Origin: Alphaproteobacteria bacterium
Lineage (GTDB): Bacteria > Pseudomonadota > Alphaproteobacteria > Reyranellales > Reyranellaceae
Direction: 5' to 3'
Assembly (NCBI GenBank): GCA_016869975.1
Contig: VGCZ01000026.1
Location: 1-64,000 of the forward strand
Length of the DNA stretch: 64,000 bases
Position 1 is the stretch's first letter, and every line of letters begins with the position of its first letter. Positions 43,912 through 52,682 of the stretch are shown one piece after another. Below the pieces are notes generated by a model. The model was given only the letters and a program-made list of their open reading frames with translations. It had not been told where the DNA came from and did no database searches. Both the position numbers and the translations under genes were made by a program.

Positions 43912-44718
43912 TCAGCCGTAGGGCGGCTTGTGCAGGTCCTTGGGCGAGAGCGTGAAGATCTCGACACCGGTTTCGGTGACGCCGCAGGAATGCTCGAACT
44001 GGGCCGAGAGTGAGCGGTCCTTGGTCACCGCCGTCCAGCCGTCGCCCAGGATCTTCACCTCGTAACGGCCGGCGTTGATCATCGGCTCGATGGTGAAGAA
44101 CATGCCGGGCTTCAGCGTCGGGCCGGTACCGGCGACGCCGTAGTGCAGGATGTTGGGCGCGTCGTGGAAGACGCGGCCCAGGCCATGTCCGCAGAAGTCG
44201 CGCACCACGGAGAAGCGGTTGGATTCGGCGAATGCCTGGATGGCGTGGCCGATATCGCCCAGCCGTGCGCCGGGCTTCACGGCGGCGATACCGCGCATCA
44301 TCGCCTCGTGCGTCGTCTCGCACAGACGGCGCGCCAGAAGCTTGGGCTCGCCCACGTAGAACATGCGGCTGGTATCGCCGTACCAGCCGTCGAGGATCAC
44401 CGTGATGTCGATGTTCAGCACGTCGCCGTCGATCAGCACCCGGTCGCCCGGGATGCCATGGCAGACGACGTGATTGATCGAGGTGCAGATCGACTTGGGA
44501 AAGCCGCGATAGCCCAGCGGCGCTGGCACGGCGCCGTGGCCGACGATGAAATCGTGGCAGATCTTGTCGAGGTGCTCGGTCGTGACCCCGGCCACGACCA
44601 GCGGCACGAGCATGTCCAAGGTCTCGGCCGCGAGCCGGCCAGCCTTGCGCATGCCCTCGAAATCCTCGGGCGCATGGAGCTTGATCTGGCGCTCGTCCTG
44701 CCGCCAGTAATCCTCCAT
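43912..44718 (-). CDS. map: Methionine aminopeptidase, type I
   Basis: The 268-residue enzyme removes the initiator Met from new proteins. It has the pita-bread fold metal ligands Asp in NIDITVILDGWYGDTS (two Asp), His in CGHGLGRVFHDAP, Glu in TIEPMINAG and Glu in FEHSCGVTETGVEIFT, all present. The substrate-binding His is in VCHGIPGD. I use ATG 44718 because GGAGAAGG precedes it and homologues begin with an EDYW-like sequence; ATG 44745 would add nine residues. The N-terminal 20 residues lack the SH3-binding extension of eukaryotic type I enzymes. It is the only essential-type gene in this stretch. Confidence 0.95.
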   Translation of the reverse strand: MEDYWRQDERQIKLHAPEDFEGMRKAGRLAAETLDMLVPLVVAGVTTEHLDKICHDFIVGHGAVPAPLGYRGFPKSICTSINHVVCHGIPGDRVLIDGDVLNIDITVILDGWYGDTSRMFYVGEPKLLARRLCETTHEAMMRGIAAVKPGARLGDIGHAIQAFAESNRFSVVRDFCGHGLGRVFHDAPNILHYGVAGTGPTLKPGMFFTIEPMINAGRYEVKILGDGWTAVTKDRSLSAQFEHSCGVTETGVEIFTLSPKDLHKPPYG

Positions 44719-44858
44719 CGCCGCCTTCTCCGCCCGGAACATCATGTGGCTCTATTTGGCACCGCCGCCTTCGGCAGGCAAGGGGTGGGGGCTGCCTTGT
44801 CCGTCCACCTTGGCTATGGTGGGCCAATCGCCCGCACGAGCCCCCCTTCGAGTCCCCG

Positions 44859-45614
44859 ATGTCCGAGAAGATCGTCACCGCCTGCATCCTGGTCATCGGC
44901 AACGAGATTCTTTCCGGCCGCACCAAGGACGCCAATATCGCCTTCCTCGCCACAGAGCTGGGCAAGATCGGGGTGCGGGTCATGGAATGCCGCGTGATCC
45001 CGGACATCGAGGCGCGCATCGTCGAGACGGTCAACGAAGTGCGCCGCAAGTTCGACTACGTCTTCACCACCGGCGGCATAGGGCCGACGCACGACGACAT
45101 CACCGCCGATTGCATCGCCAAGGCCTTCGGCGTGGGCATCTCCGAGCACCCGGAGGCGATCGACCGCATGACCCGCTACTACGGCGACGCTGCGCTGTTC
45201 ACCGCGGCGCGCCGGCGCATGGCGCGCGTGCCGCATGGCGGCGCACTGGTCGACAACCCGGTGTCGGTGGCGCCCGGCTTCCAGATGGAGAACGTGTTCA
45301 CCTTCGCCGGCATCCCGCGCATCGTCGAGGGCATGTTCGACGCCATGAAGCACCGCCTGGTCGGCGGCAAGCCGATGCTCAGCCGCACCGTGCGCACCAA
45401 CCAGCCCGAGGGCCTGATCGCCGAGAAGCTGGGCGCGCTGCAGCAGCGCTACGAGGACATCGATATCGGCTCTTATCCCGGCTTCCGCAACGGCAGGCCC
45501 AGCGTGCAACTTGTGCTGCGCAGCACGGACGATCAGCGGCTGGCCAGCGCCTCGGGCGAGCTGCAGGCGTTCCTGCTGGAGATGGGCGGCGAGGCCGAGG
45601 AGTTCGTTCAATAG
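44859..45614 (+). CDS. Molybdopterin-binding protein, CinA N-terminal-like
   Basis: The 251-residue protein is a MoCF_biosynth-fold protein like the N-terminal half of CinA. It has ACILVIGNEILSGRTKDANIAFLA, VFTTGGIGPTHDDITADCIAKAFG and a PGFQMENVFTFAGIPRI loop. It lacks the C-terminal amidase domain of full CinA. Related stand-alone proteins are annotated as competence/damage-inducible protein A, with an ADP-ribose pyrophosphatase activity reported for some. The glycosyltransferase-like gene begins 12 bases after it. Confidence 0.88.
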   Translation: MSEKIVTACILVIGNEILSGRTKDANIAFLATELGKIGVRVMECRVIPDIEARIVETVNEVRRKFDYVFTTGGIGPTHDDITADCIAKAFGVGISEHPEAIDRMTRYYGDAALFTAARRRMARVPHGGALVDNPVSVAPGFQMENVFTFAGIPRIVEGMFDAMKHRLVGGKPMLSRTVRTNQPEGLIAEKLGALQQRYEDIDIGSYPGFRNGRPSVQLVLRSTDDQRLASASGELQAFLLEMGGEAEEFVQ

Positions 45615-45625
45615 GCGCCGTGCCC

Positions 45626-47110
45626 ATGCCCCTGTGGCGGCGTTTTCTGGAGGGCGTGACATACGTCTGCCTGCCCATGGCCGCGATCGCCACACTGGCG
45701 TGGATCGTGGCGCACCAGCTGCCCTATGGGGCCGAGTTACACGGCTTCGAGGCGGCGCTGCTCGATCACGCGCGACGCTGGCACGACGGTGCGCCGGTCT
45801 ATGGTCCACCCGACATCCTGTTCACCCCGCTGCTCTACGCGCCAGGTTTCTGGTGGGCGACGGCGGCGGCGGGCGCCGTCGTCGGCCTCGACCTGACGGC
45901 GGCGCGCATCGTCTCGGCGCTGGCGCTGGTCGGCGCGATGGCTTGCCTGTTCGATCTCACGCGGCGACTCACCGGCGATTGGCGACACGGCTTGCTGGCC
46001 GCCGGTTTCTACGCCATGACATTCAACGTGGCGCAGGGCCGCGCCGCGCTCGGCCTGTCGGATGGCTTGGCCACGGCGCTGGCGCTGGGCGCGGGCGTGG
46101 CGCTGTCGCGCATGCGAACATGGCGGGGCGCCACCATCGCCGGCCTGCTGCTGGTCGCGGCGGTCTTTACCAAGCAGACCATGCTTCTGGTCGTGCTGGC
46201 CGGCGGGGTCTGGGCGCTGGCCCACCGCCGTCAGCTGCTTGTGCCGCTGGTCGCCGTGACGTCGGTCGTGGGGCTGGGCCTCGCCGGGTGGCTGACGTTG
46301 TCGACCGACGGCTGGTTCGCGACGTACGTGGTGCACATCCCGCTCTCGGTACCGTGGCGGTGGTCGGCGGTCACCGGATTCCCGTTCGCCGACTTGCGTC
46401 CCGTGCACGTCGCGCTGCTGATGACCTTGCTCGTAATGGTGCTGCCGCGGCGGCCATTGGAACGGCCGACGGCGGATGAGACGCTGGCGGTCCTGGTCGT
46501 CGCGACGCTTGTCACCGCGTCGTGGCTCGGCCGTCTGCATCAGGGCGGCCATGTCAACGCGCTGATTCCAGCATTGGCGGCGGCCTCGCTTGGACTGGCG
46601 GTCTCCGTCCATCGCCTGGCGCTGCGCATCGCCGCTGTACTGAAATCGCGGCTCAGTCCTTTCTACGTGCCGGTGATTGTGATCGTGCAGTTCTGGATGC
46701 TCGCCTATGACCCGCGCGACTTCCTGCCGCCGGCGACCGGGGCCGCCGATGTCGCGGCCATCCGTGCCGAGCTGCGCGCGCTGCCGCGGCCGCTGTTCCT
46801 GCCGGGCGATGGCTATTGGGTCGACGCGGTGACGGGCGCCGAGCCCTTCGCCACCAACGATCTCGGCTATCTCAAGGACAGGCCGTGGCTCGCCGAGTTG
46901 ATCGCCGCGTCCGACAAGGCGGTGCGCGAAGGCGCCTATGCCGCCGTCGTGCTGCCCAGCTTCCTGGTCGACGCCTATCGCGACGAGCTCGCGCCGCGCT
47001 ACCGCTTCGATCGCTGGGTCGGGCCGGCCGATCGGCCTGTCGGCGTGCGCCACAGCGATCTCGTCGGCTGGCGTACGTATCCCTATGCGGTGTTCCTGCG
47101 CGTGCCTTAG
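45626..47110 (+). CDS. Polytopic membrane protein, GT-C glycosyltransferase-like
   Basis: This 494-residue protein has about ten membrane helices and a soluble C-terminal part (about 375-490). After the first helix, the loop HGFEAALLDHARRWHDGAPVYGPP resembles the acidic first periplasmic loop of GT-C (ArnT/PMT-type) glycosyltransferases that use polyprenyl-phosphate sugars. The C-terminal segment (FLPGDGYWVDAVTGAEPF, YRDELAPRYRFDRWVG) matches the pattern of DUF2029/PMT-like proteins. Donor and acceptor are unknown. A GTG at 45620 is an alternative start two codons upstream. It precedes the amidase gene by nine bases. Confidence 0.72.
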   Translation: MPLWRRFLEGVTYVCLPMAAIATLAWIVAHQLPYGAELHGFEAALLDHARRWHDGAPVYGPPDILFTPLLYAPGFWWATAAAGAVVGLDLTAARIVSALALVGAMACLFDLTRRLTGDWRHGLLAAGFYAMTFNVAQGRAALGLSDGLATALALGAGVALSRMRTWRGATIAGLLLVAAVFTKQTMLLVVLAGGVWALAHRRQLLVPLVAVTSVVGLGLAGWLTLSTDGWFATYVVHIPLSVPWRWSAVTGFPFADLRPVHVALLMTLLVMVLPRRPLERPTADETLAVLVVATLVTASWLGRLHQGGHVNALIPALAAASLGLAVSVHRLALRIAAVLKSRLSPFYVPVIVIVQFWMLAYDPRDFLPPATGAADVAAIRAELRALPRPLFLPGDGYWVDAVTGAEPFATNDLGYLKDRPWLAELIAASDKAVREGAYAAVVLPSFLVDAYRDELAPRYRFDRWVGPADRPVGVRHSDLVGWRTYPYAVFLRVP

Positions 47111-47119
47111 GATGACGCG

Positions 47120-48505
47120 ATGACCACGTCGCCCGACCTGACCGCCCTCGAGCTGCGCGACGCCTACAAGGCTCGCACGCTTTCGCCCGTTGACATGACC
47201 GACGCGGTCATCGCGCGCATCGAGGCGCGCGAACCGGCGCTGAGGGCGATGTACGCCTTCGATCCCGACGGCGCGCGGGCGCAGGCGCGAGCCTCCGAGG
47301 CGCGCTGGAAAGCAGGCACGCCGCAGGGCGCGCTCGACGGCGTGCCGGTCACCATCAAGGAGAACATCGCCACCAAAGGCGTGCCGGTGCCGCTGGGCAC
47401 GGCGGCGAGCGATCTGACGCCTGCCACCGAGGATGCGCCGGCGGCGGCGCGGGTGCGCGAGTCGGGCGCGGTGATCCTCGGCAAAACCACCATGCCGGAC
47501 TTCGGCATGCTGTCCTCGGGCCTGTCCAGCTTCCATCCCCTGACGCGCAATCCCTGGAACCTGGCGAAGAACCCTGGCGGCTCGAGCGCCGGCGCGGGTG
47601 CGGCGGCGGCGGCGGGGTACGGCCCGCTGCATCTGGGCACCGATATCGGCGGCTCGGTGCGCCTGCCGGCGAGCTGGAACGGCATCTTCACGCTCAAGCC
47701 CAGCCTCGGTCGCGTGCCGGTCGACCCGCCCTATCTGGGTCGCGTCGTCGGCCCGATGACGCGCACGGTCGGCGACAGCGCTGTGCTCATGAGCGTGCTG
47801 TCGCGGCCCGACGCGCGCGACCACATGAGCCTGCCGCCCGCCGACATTGCCTGGATGGACCTCGATCGCGACGTCAGGGGGCTGAAGCTCGGCCTGCAGC
47901 TCGACGCCGGCTTCGGCCTGCCGGTCGTATCAGAGGTCACGGCGGCCATCGAGGCGGCGGCGCGGCTGTTCGAGAGCGCCGGCGCCATCATCGTGCCGGT
48001 GCGCGGCTTCATCACCCGCGAGATCTTCGACGGCCTGGACAATTTCTGGCGCGCGCGTTCCTGGGCCGACATCGTCAAGCTCACGCCCGAGAAGCGCGCC
48101 ACGATTCTGCCGTTCATCGGCGCCTGGGCGCGCAAGGCGGTCGGCCTGTCGTCGGTCGACGTCATCCGCGGGCTCGGCTGTCTGATGGAGATGCGCCGGC
48201 TGGCGACAGCGGCGACGCAGCCGGTCGACTACATCCTCTCGCCCACGGCACCGATCCCGGCCTATGCCGCCGAGCTGCCGTGCCCGACCAACGACTCATC
48301 GAGGCCGCTGGAGCACATCGGCTTCACCGTGCCGTGGAACATGGGCGAGCAGCCGGCCTCGTCGATCAACGCCGGCTATACGACCGACGGGCTGCCTATC
48401 GGCCTGCAGATCGTCGGCAAGCGCTTCGACGACATCGGCGTGCTGCGGCTGTCGCGCTGGTACGAACGCCACCGCCCGGCGCAACGGCCATGGCCGATGG
48501 GTTGA
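47120..48505 (+). CDS. Amidase signature family protein
   Basis: The 461-residue enzyme has the amidase signature: catalytic Lys in VPVTIKENIATKG, the cis-Ser in NPGGSSAGAGAAAAAG and the nucleophile Ser in DIGGSVRLPASWNG. Amidase homologues include aryl-acylamidases, fatty acid amide hydrolases and GatA; this lacks the GatA-specific GatCAB context. Substrate is unknown. It closes the plus-strand run that starts with the CinA-like gene. A 210-base gap without a visible gene follows. Confidence 0.9.
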   Translation: MTTSPDLTALELRDAYKARTLSPVDMTDAVIARIEAREPALRAMYAFDPDGARAQARASEARWKAGTPQGALDGVPVTIKENIATKGVPVPLGTAASDLTPATEDAPAAARVRESGAVILGKTTMPDFGMLSSGLSSFHPLTRNPWNLAKNPGGSSAGAGAAAAAGYGPLHLGTDIGGSVRLPASWNGIFTLKPSLGRVPVDPPYLGRVVGPMTRTVGDSAVLMSVLSRPDARDHMSLPPADIAWMDLDRDVRGLKLGLQLDAGFGLPVVSEVTAAIEAAARLFESAGAIIVPVRGFITREIFDGLDNFWRARSWADIVKLTPEKRATILPFIGAWARKAVGLSSVDVIRGLGCLMEMRRLATAATQPVDYILSPTAPIPAYAAELPCPTNDSSRPLEHIGFTVPWNMGEQPASSINAGYTTDGLPIGLQIVGKRFDDIGVLRLSRWYERHRPAQRPWPMG

Positions 48506-48715
48506 TGGCGCAGAAGCGATCTCATCGACCGCTGGGTTAATGCAACACTCCAAGTATCCGGCGGGTGGCGGCGCCTGGGATTTTGTCGTACACGAGACAC
48601 CTTGGAGCGCGCGGCGCGCAAGGCGCCTTAACTTCGCCGCAGTTGGGCGACCCTTTGCGCCCAAGGGTTTTCTCGCCATTGCGGCGCGACCGACGCAGAC
48701 AACGAAGGGGGCCGC

Positions 48716-49405
48716 ATGGCAGCCGATCGCCCGCTGGGCATCCTGATGCTTGATACGCGCTTCCCGCGGATCGTGGGCGATATCGGCAATGCGCAGACGT
48801 TCCCGTTTCCGGTGATCTACCAGAAGCTCGAAGGCCTCGGCCCCGGCGACGCGGTCTCCGCGTCGCCCGATCGGCCGCGCATCCGCGCCGTGCTGGCGGC
48901 CAACGCCAAGGCGCTGGCGGAGAAGGGCGCGATCGGCATCTCGACCAGCTGCGGCTTTCTCGCGCTGTTTCAACAGGCGCTGTCGATGGTCTCGCCGGTG
49001 CCGGTGGCGACCTCGGCGCTGATGCTGGTGCCGTTGATTGCGCGCACCCTGCCGGGCGGCCGCCGCGTCGGCGTGATCACCGCCAGCCGTGAGAACCTCA
49101 CCGCCGCCCATCTCGCCGCCGTCGACGCCTCGCGCGACACGCCGGTCGAAGGCATGCCGCCCAACGGCTCGTTCGCCCGCACCTTCCTCGCCAACGGCAC
49201 CGAGCTGGACCGCGACGAGGTCGAGCGCGAGACCCTGCTGGCCGGCCGCCGCCTGATGGCGCGCCACCCCGATGTCGGCGCCGTGGTGCTGGAATGCACC
49301 AACCTGCCGCCTTACGCGCCAGCGCTGCGACGCGACCTTGGCCTGCCGGTCTACGACGTCACCGACCTCCTGCGCCTGTTCCATGCCGGCCTGAAACGCG
49401 ACTGA
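48716..49405 (+). CDS. Aspartate/glutamate racemase family protein
   Basis: This 229-residue protein belongs to the Asp/Glu racemase superfamily and keeps both catalytic-type cysteines, in GISTSCGFLAL (Cys79) and VLECTNLPPY (Cys194). It contrasts with the Cys-less relative at 5106. Similar proteins are annotated as hydantoin racemases or AMDase relatives, or are uncharacterised. AAGGGGG precedes the ATG. It is 98 bases upstream of the URC1-like gene with a hairpin in between, so its link to uracil breakdown is suggestive only. Confidence 0.85.
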   Translation: MAADRPLGILMLDTRFPRIVGDIGNAQTFPFPVIYQKLEGLGPGDAVSASPDRPRIRAVLAANAKALAEKGAIGISTSCGFLALFQQALSMVSPVPVATSALMLVPLIARTLPGGRRVGVITASRENLTAAHLAAVDASRDTPVEGMPPNGSFARTFLANGTELDRDEVERETLLAGRRLMARHPDVGAVVLECTNLPPYAPALRRDLGLPVYDVTDLLRLFHAGLKRD

Positions 49406-49426
49406 CGGCGTCATGGCGCCGTCAGT
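49401..49426 (+). terminator. Perfect hairpin overlapping the racemase stop
   Basis: ACTGACGGCG (49401-49410) pairs with CGCCGTCAGT (49417-49426), a ten-base perfect stem that includes the TGA stop (49403-49405). No T-run follows, so it is a terminator-like or RNA-stabilising hairpin. Confidence 0.45.
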
Positions 49427-49503
49427 CGTGTGCCTTCAAAGTTTATCCACAGGGTGCTATGCTCCATCGCTTTCCCGGCCGGAGCCGATACGGAAAGCCA
49501 AGA

Positions 49504-50778
49504 ATGTCTTTGTCCGATACGCCACCCAAAGCGCCCGGTAGCCGCCGCCATATCCGCCTGACCTCGCATCCGCAGGCCGGCGCGGCTCAGCTTGTACCAC
49601 TGAAATGGGGCGCTGCGACCGCCGCCGAGCGCGGGCCGGTTATCGCCACGCTCACCCATCCCGCCCGTCGCAACGCCATCGGCGTGCATTCCGGCGCCTA
49701 CGGCATCTACCGCGCGCTGGCGATCGCCGCGCAGGCGCTCGATCCCAACCATCGCGCCGACCTCACCAACACCGCGCCGGCCGCGCCGCTCGGCCCATTC
49801 CCGCAATGGGGCGATCCGGCGAAGATCGTGTCCTTCGATCCCTGGGGTCATCTCGTCGCCGAGGTTTTCGCCGACCGTTTGGCCGAGGGGCTCGACATCC
49901 GCCCGACCATCGCCGTGACCAAGGCGCATGTCGGCATGCCGGAGATCAAGGACGCGATCGAGGCCGGCCGACTGAAGCCCGACGGCGAGGTGCTGCTGGC
50001 GTCGGGCGACGTGCGCGTCACCAAGGCGGCGATCGAGCCGGTGTGGTGGTTGCCCGGCGTCGCCAAGCGCTTCGGCATCGCCGAGACCGATCTGCGCCGC
50101 GCGCTCTTCGAGCAGACCGCCGGCATGTATCCCGAGCTGGTGACGCGCTCCGACATCAAGGTCTTCCTGCCGCCGATCGGCGGCATGACGCTGTACTTCT
50201 TCGGCGACGTCACCAAGCTCGGTCGACCCGAGACGAAGATAGCCTGCCGCGTCCATGACGAGTGCAACGGCTCCGACGTCTTCGGCTCCGACATCTGCAC
50301 CTGCCGGCCCTACCTGGCGCACGGTATGGAACTCTGCGTCGAGCAGGCGCAGCAGGGCGGCGTCGGTCTCGTGGTCTACAATCGCAAGGAAGGCCGCGCG
50401 CTGGGCGAGGTCACCAAGTTCCTGGTCTACAACGCGCGCAAGCGGCAGGTCGGCGGCGACAGCGCGGCGCAGTATTTCGCGCGTACCGAATGCGTCGCCG
50501 GCGTGCAGGACATGCGCTTCCAGCAGCTGATGCCCGACGTGTTTCACTGGCTGGGCATCACGCGCATCGACCGCTTCGCCTCGATGAGCAACATGAAGTC
50601 CGGCGCGCTGCGCGAGATGGGCATCGAGATCGGCGAGCAGGTCGAGATTCCGCCGGATTTGATTCCGCCCGACGCGCAGGTCGAGATGGATGCCAAGAAG
50701 GCCGCCGGGTACTTCACCGTCGCCAAGCCCGACGAGACCGAGCTCGCCAAGCCGAAGGGCAGGGGACTGGCGGAGTGA
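49504..50778 (+). CDS. GTP cyclohydrolase II-like protein, URC1 type
   Basis: The 424-residue protein has a C-terminal GTP-cyclohydrolase-II domain with the zinc cysteines in HDECNGSDVFGSDICTC (Cys254, Cys265, Cys267). The RibA motif QEGRGIGL reads KEGRALGE here, and about 200 additional residues precede the domain. This architecture is that of URC1, which in the URC route of uracil catabolism acts on a uracil-derived nucleotide rather than GTP. The following DUF1688 gene (URC4) and uracil phosphoribosyltransferase gene support this over a role in riboflavin synthesis. The stop overlaps the next start (GTGA). Confidence 0.88.
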   Translation: MSLSDTPPKAPGSRRHIRLTSHPQAGAAQLVPLKWGAATAAERGPVIATLTHPARRNAIGVHSGAYGIYRALAIAAQALDPNHRADLTNTAPAAPLGPFPQWGDPAKIVSFDPWGHLVAEVFADRLAEGLDIRPTIAVTKAHVGMPEIKDAIEAGRLKPDGEVLLASGDVRVTKAAIEPVWWLPGVAKRFGIAETDLRRALFEQTAGMYPELVTRSDIKVFLPPIGGMTLYFFGDVTKLGRPETKIACRVHDECNGSDVFGSDICTCRPYLAHGMELCVEQAQQGGVGLVVYNRKEGRALGEVTKFLVYNARKRQVGGDSAAQYFARTECVAGVQDMRFQQLMPDVFHWLGITRIDRFASMSNMKSGALREMGIEIGEQVEIPPDLIPPDAQVEMDAKKAAGYFTVAKPDETELAKPKGRGLAE

Positions 50779-52019
50779 ATCAGGACATCTCGCCGCTGGC
50801 GGCGTCGGCAATCGCCCGCCTGCGCGATCCGGCGACGATCCGCGAGCGCGCCGAGATGGTGCTGCGCCATGTCGAGGACGGGCAGTCACCGCATTTTTCG
50901 GTCAACCCAAACGGGCTCGAGAACGCCGTCCGCCTGACGCTCGCGGCGATCCACGAGCGCTTTCCCGATGCGCGCCGCGTGCCGTTCCATGCGCGCTGGC
51001 GTCATTTCGAGGTCGGTGGTCGCGACCGCTGGGCGGCGCTGGCGCGAACGCTCAAGGTCGACGCCGCCGAGCGCGCGCGCATCCGCGTCGAGCTGGCGAT
51101 CACGTCGGTGCTGCTGGACGCCGGCGCCGGGCCGGACTGGGGCTATCGCGAGCCCGACAGCAGCGAGCGCTACACGCGCTCGGAAGGGCTGGCGGTCGCG
51201 AGCTTCGATCTCTATCGCCGTGGCGGTTTCTCCAATGATCCGGCCAAGCCTCTGCGCGCCGACGCTGCGGCGCTGACGCGCTTTGGCGCACCCGCGCTCG
51301 CCATGGCGTTCCAGGTCTTCCCGCACAATCCGCTGGTCGGCCTCGTTGGCCGCGCCGAGTTGATCGCGTCGGTCGGTGGAGTGGTCGCCGCGCGACCCGA
51401 CCTGTTCGGCGCGGAGGCGCGGCTCGGCAATCTCTCTGACCATCTCGCGCGGCAGGCGAAGGACGGCGCGCTGCCGGCGGCGTCGATCCTCGCGGCGCTG
51501 CTCGACGCTTTCTCGCCGATCTGGCCATCGCGGCTCGACATCGAGGGCGTGGCGCTGGGCGACGTCTGGCAGCATCCCGCGGCGCGCGCCAAGGACCGTA
51601 CCGACGGGCTGGTGCCGTTCCACAAGCTCTCGCAATGGCTGGCTTACTCGCTGGTCGAGCCGCTCGAGGAAGCGGGCATCAAGGTCGTCGACCTCGACGC
51701 GTTGACCGGCCTGCCGGAGTATCGCAACGGCGGCCTGCTCATCGACAGCGGCGCGCTGCGGGTGAAGCGCCGCGAGATCATCGAACGCGCCTGGGCGCCG
51801 GGCGACGAGGTGATCGTCGAGTGGCGCGCGCTCACCGTGGCGCTGCTCGACCGTATCGGCGCGCATGTGCGGCTGCATCTCGGGCTCGACGCCGAGACAC
51901 TGCCGCTGGTCAAGGTGCTGGAGGGCGGCACCTGGCTGGCGGGACGCAGGATCGCGGCGGAACGGCGGCCGGGCGGCGCGCCGCCCATCGCCATCGACAG
52001 CGACGGCACGGTATTCTGA
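50775..52019 (+). CDS. DUF1688 family protein, URC4 type
   Basis: This 414-residue protein is a DUF1688 member, the family of fungal URC4/Urg3 and its bacterial relatives. The marks are [57 protein letters not shown] and [23 protein letters not shown], then [16 protein letters not shown]4 is essential for growth on uracil as sole nitrogen source by the URC pathway in Lachancea kluyveri; the chemistry it performs is not settled. Translation is coupled through GTG 50775 overlapping the URC1 stop. No signal peptide; cytosolic. Confidence 0.9.
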   Translation: MNQDISPLAASAIARLRDPATIRERAEMVLRHVEDGQSPHFSVNPNGLENAVRLTLAAIHERFPDARRVPFHARWRHFEVGGRDRWAALARTLKVDAAERARIRVELAITSVLLDAGAGPDWGYREPDSSERYTRSEGLAVASFDLYRRGGFSNDPAKPLRADAAALTRFGAPALAMAFQVFPHNPLVGLVGRAELIASVGGVVAARPDLFGAEARLGNLSDHLARQAKDGALPAASILAALLDAFSPIWPSRLDIEGVALGDVWQHPAARAKDRTDGLVPFHKLSQWLAYSLVEPLEEAGIKVVDLDALTGLPEYRNGGLLIDSGALRVKRREIIERAWAPGDEVIVEWRALTVALLDRIGAHVRLHLGLDAETLPLVKVLEGGTWLAGRRIAAERRPGGAPPIAIDSDGTVF

Positions 52020-52041
52020 GCCGAGCGCTCGGGGAGCATTC

Positions 52042-52680
52042 ATGGCCAACAACAGCAGCGTCACCGTCGTCGATCATCCGCTGGTGCGGCATAAGCTCAG
52101 CATCATGCGCAACAAGGAGACCTCGACGACGAACTTCCGCCGCCTGCTGCGCGAGATCGCGCTGCTGCTGGGTTACGAGGTGACGCGCGACCTGCCGATC
52201 GCGACGCAGCGCATCGAGACTCCGCTGGAGGCGATGGACGCGCCGTTCATCGACGGCAAGAAGCTCGTCGTGGTGCCGATCCTGCGCGCCGGTCTGGGCC
52301 TCGCCGACGGTATCCTCGATCTCGTGCCCGGCGCGCGCGTCGGCCATATCGGGCTGTATCGCGATCCCGAGACCAAGGCCGCCGTCGAGTACTATTTCAA
52401 GATGCCCGAGGCTCTGGGCGAGCGGCTGGTGCTGGTCTGCGATCCGATGCTGGCGACCGCCAATTCCGCCATCGCCGCCGTCGATCTGCTCAAGGGCGCC
52501 GGCGCGCGCTGGATCAAGATGCTGAGCGTGCTGGCCGCGCCGGAGGGCGTGAAGGCCTTCGTCGAGGCGCATCCCGACGTGCCGCTGACCGTCGCGGCGA
52601 TCGACCGCGAGCTCAACGACCACGCCTACATCATGCCGGGCCTCGGCGACGCCGGCGACCGGCTGTTCGGGACCAAGTAG
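52042..52680 (+). CDS. upp: Uracil phosphoribosyltransferase
   Basis: The 212-residue enzyme converts uracil and PRPP to UMP. It has [22 protein letters not shown], the [10 protein letters not shown] segment, the PRPP-binding loop [16 protein letters not shown] and the C-terminal [25 protein letters not shown] uracil-binding flap. In most bacteria Upp is a salvage enzyme; here it directly follows URC1 and URC4 (22 bases), so it probably serves as the first, UMP-forming step of uracil degradation, equivalent to fungal URC6/FUR1. GGGGAGC precedes the ATG. Confidence 0.94.
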   Translation: MANNSSVTVVDHPLVRHKLSIMRNKETSTTNFRRLLREIALLLGYEVTRDLPIATQRIETPLEAMDAPFIDGKKLVVVPILRAGLGLADGILDLVPGARVGHIGLYRDPETKAAVEYYFKMPEALGERLVLVCDPMLATANSAIAAVDLLKGAGARWIKMLSVLAAPEGVKAFVEAHPDVPLTVAAIDRELNDHAYIMPGLGDAGDRLFGTK

Positions 52681-52682
52681 CC

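Noticed and set aside
48506-48715. Possible small gene between the amidase and racemase genes
   Set aside because: Short frames here are arginine-rich and lack ribosome-binding sites; only the AAGGGGG for the racemase gene is clear.
49504-50778. Riboflavin biosynthesis ribA
   Set aside because: The GCHII motif is altered (KEGRALGE), there is a long N-terminal region, no other rib genes are near, and URC4 and upp follow immediately.
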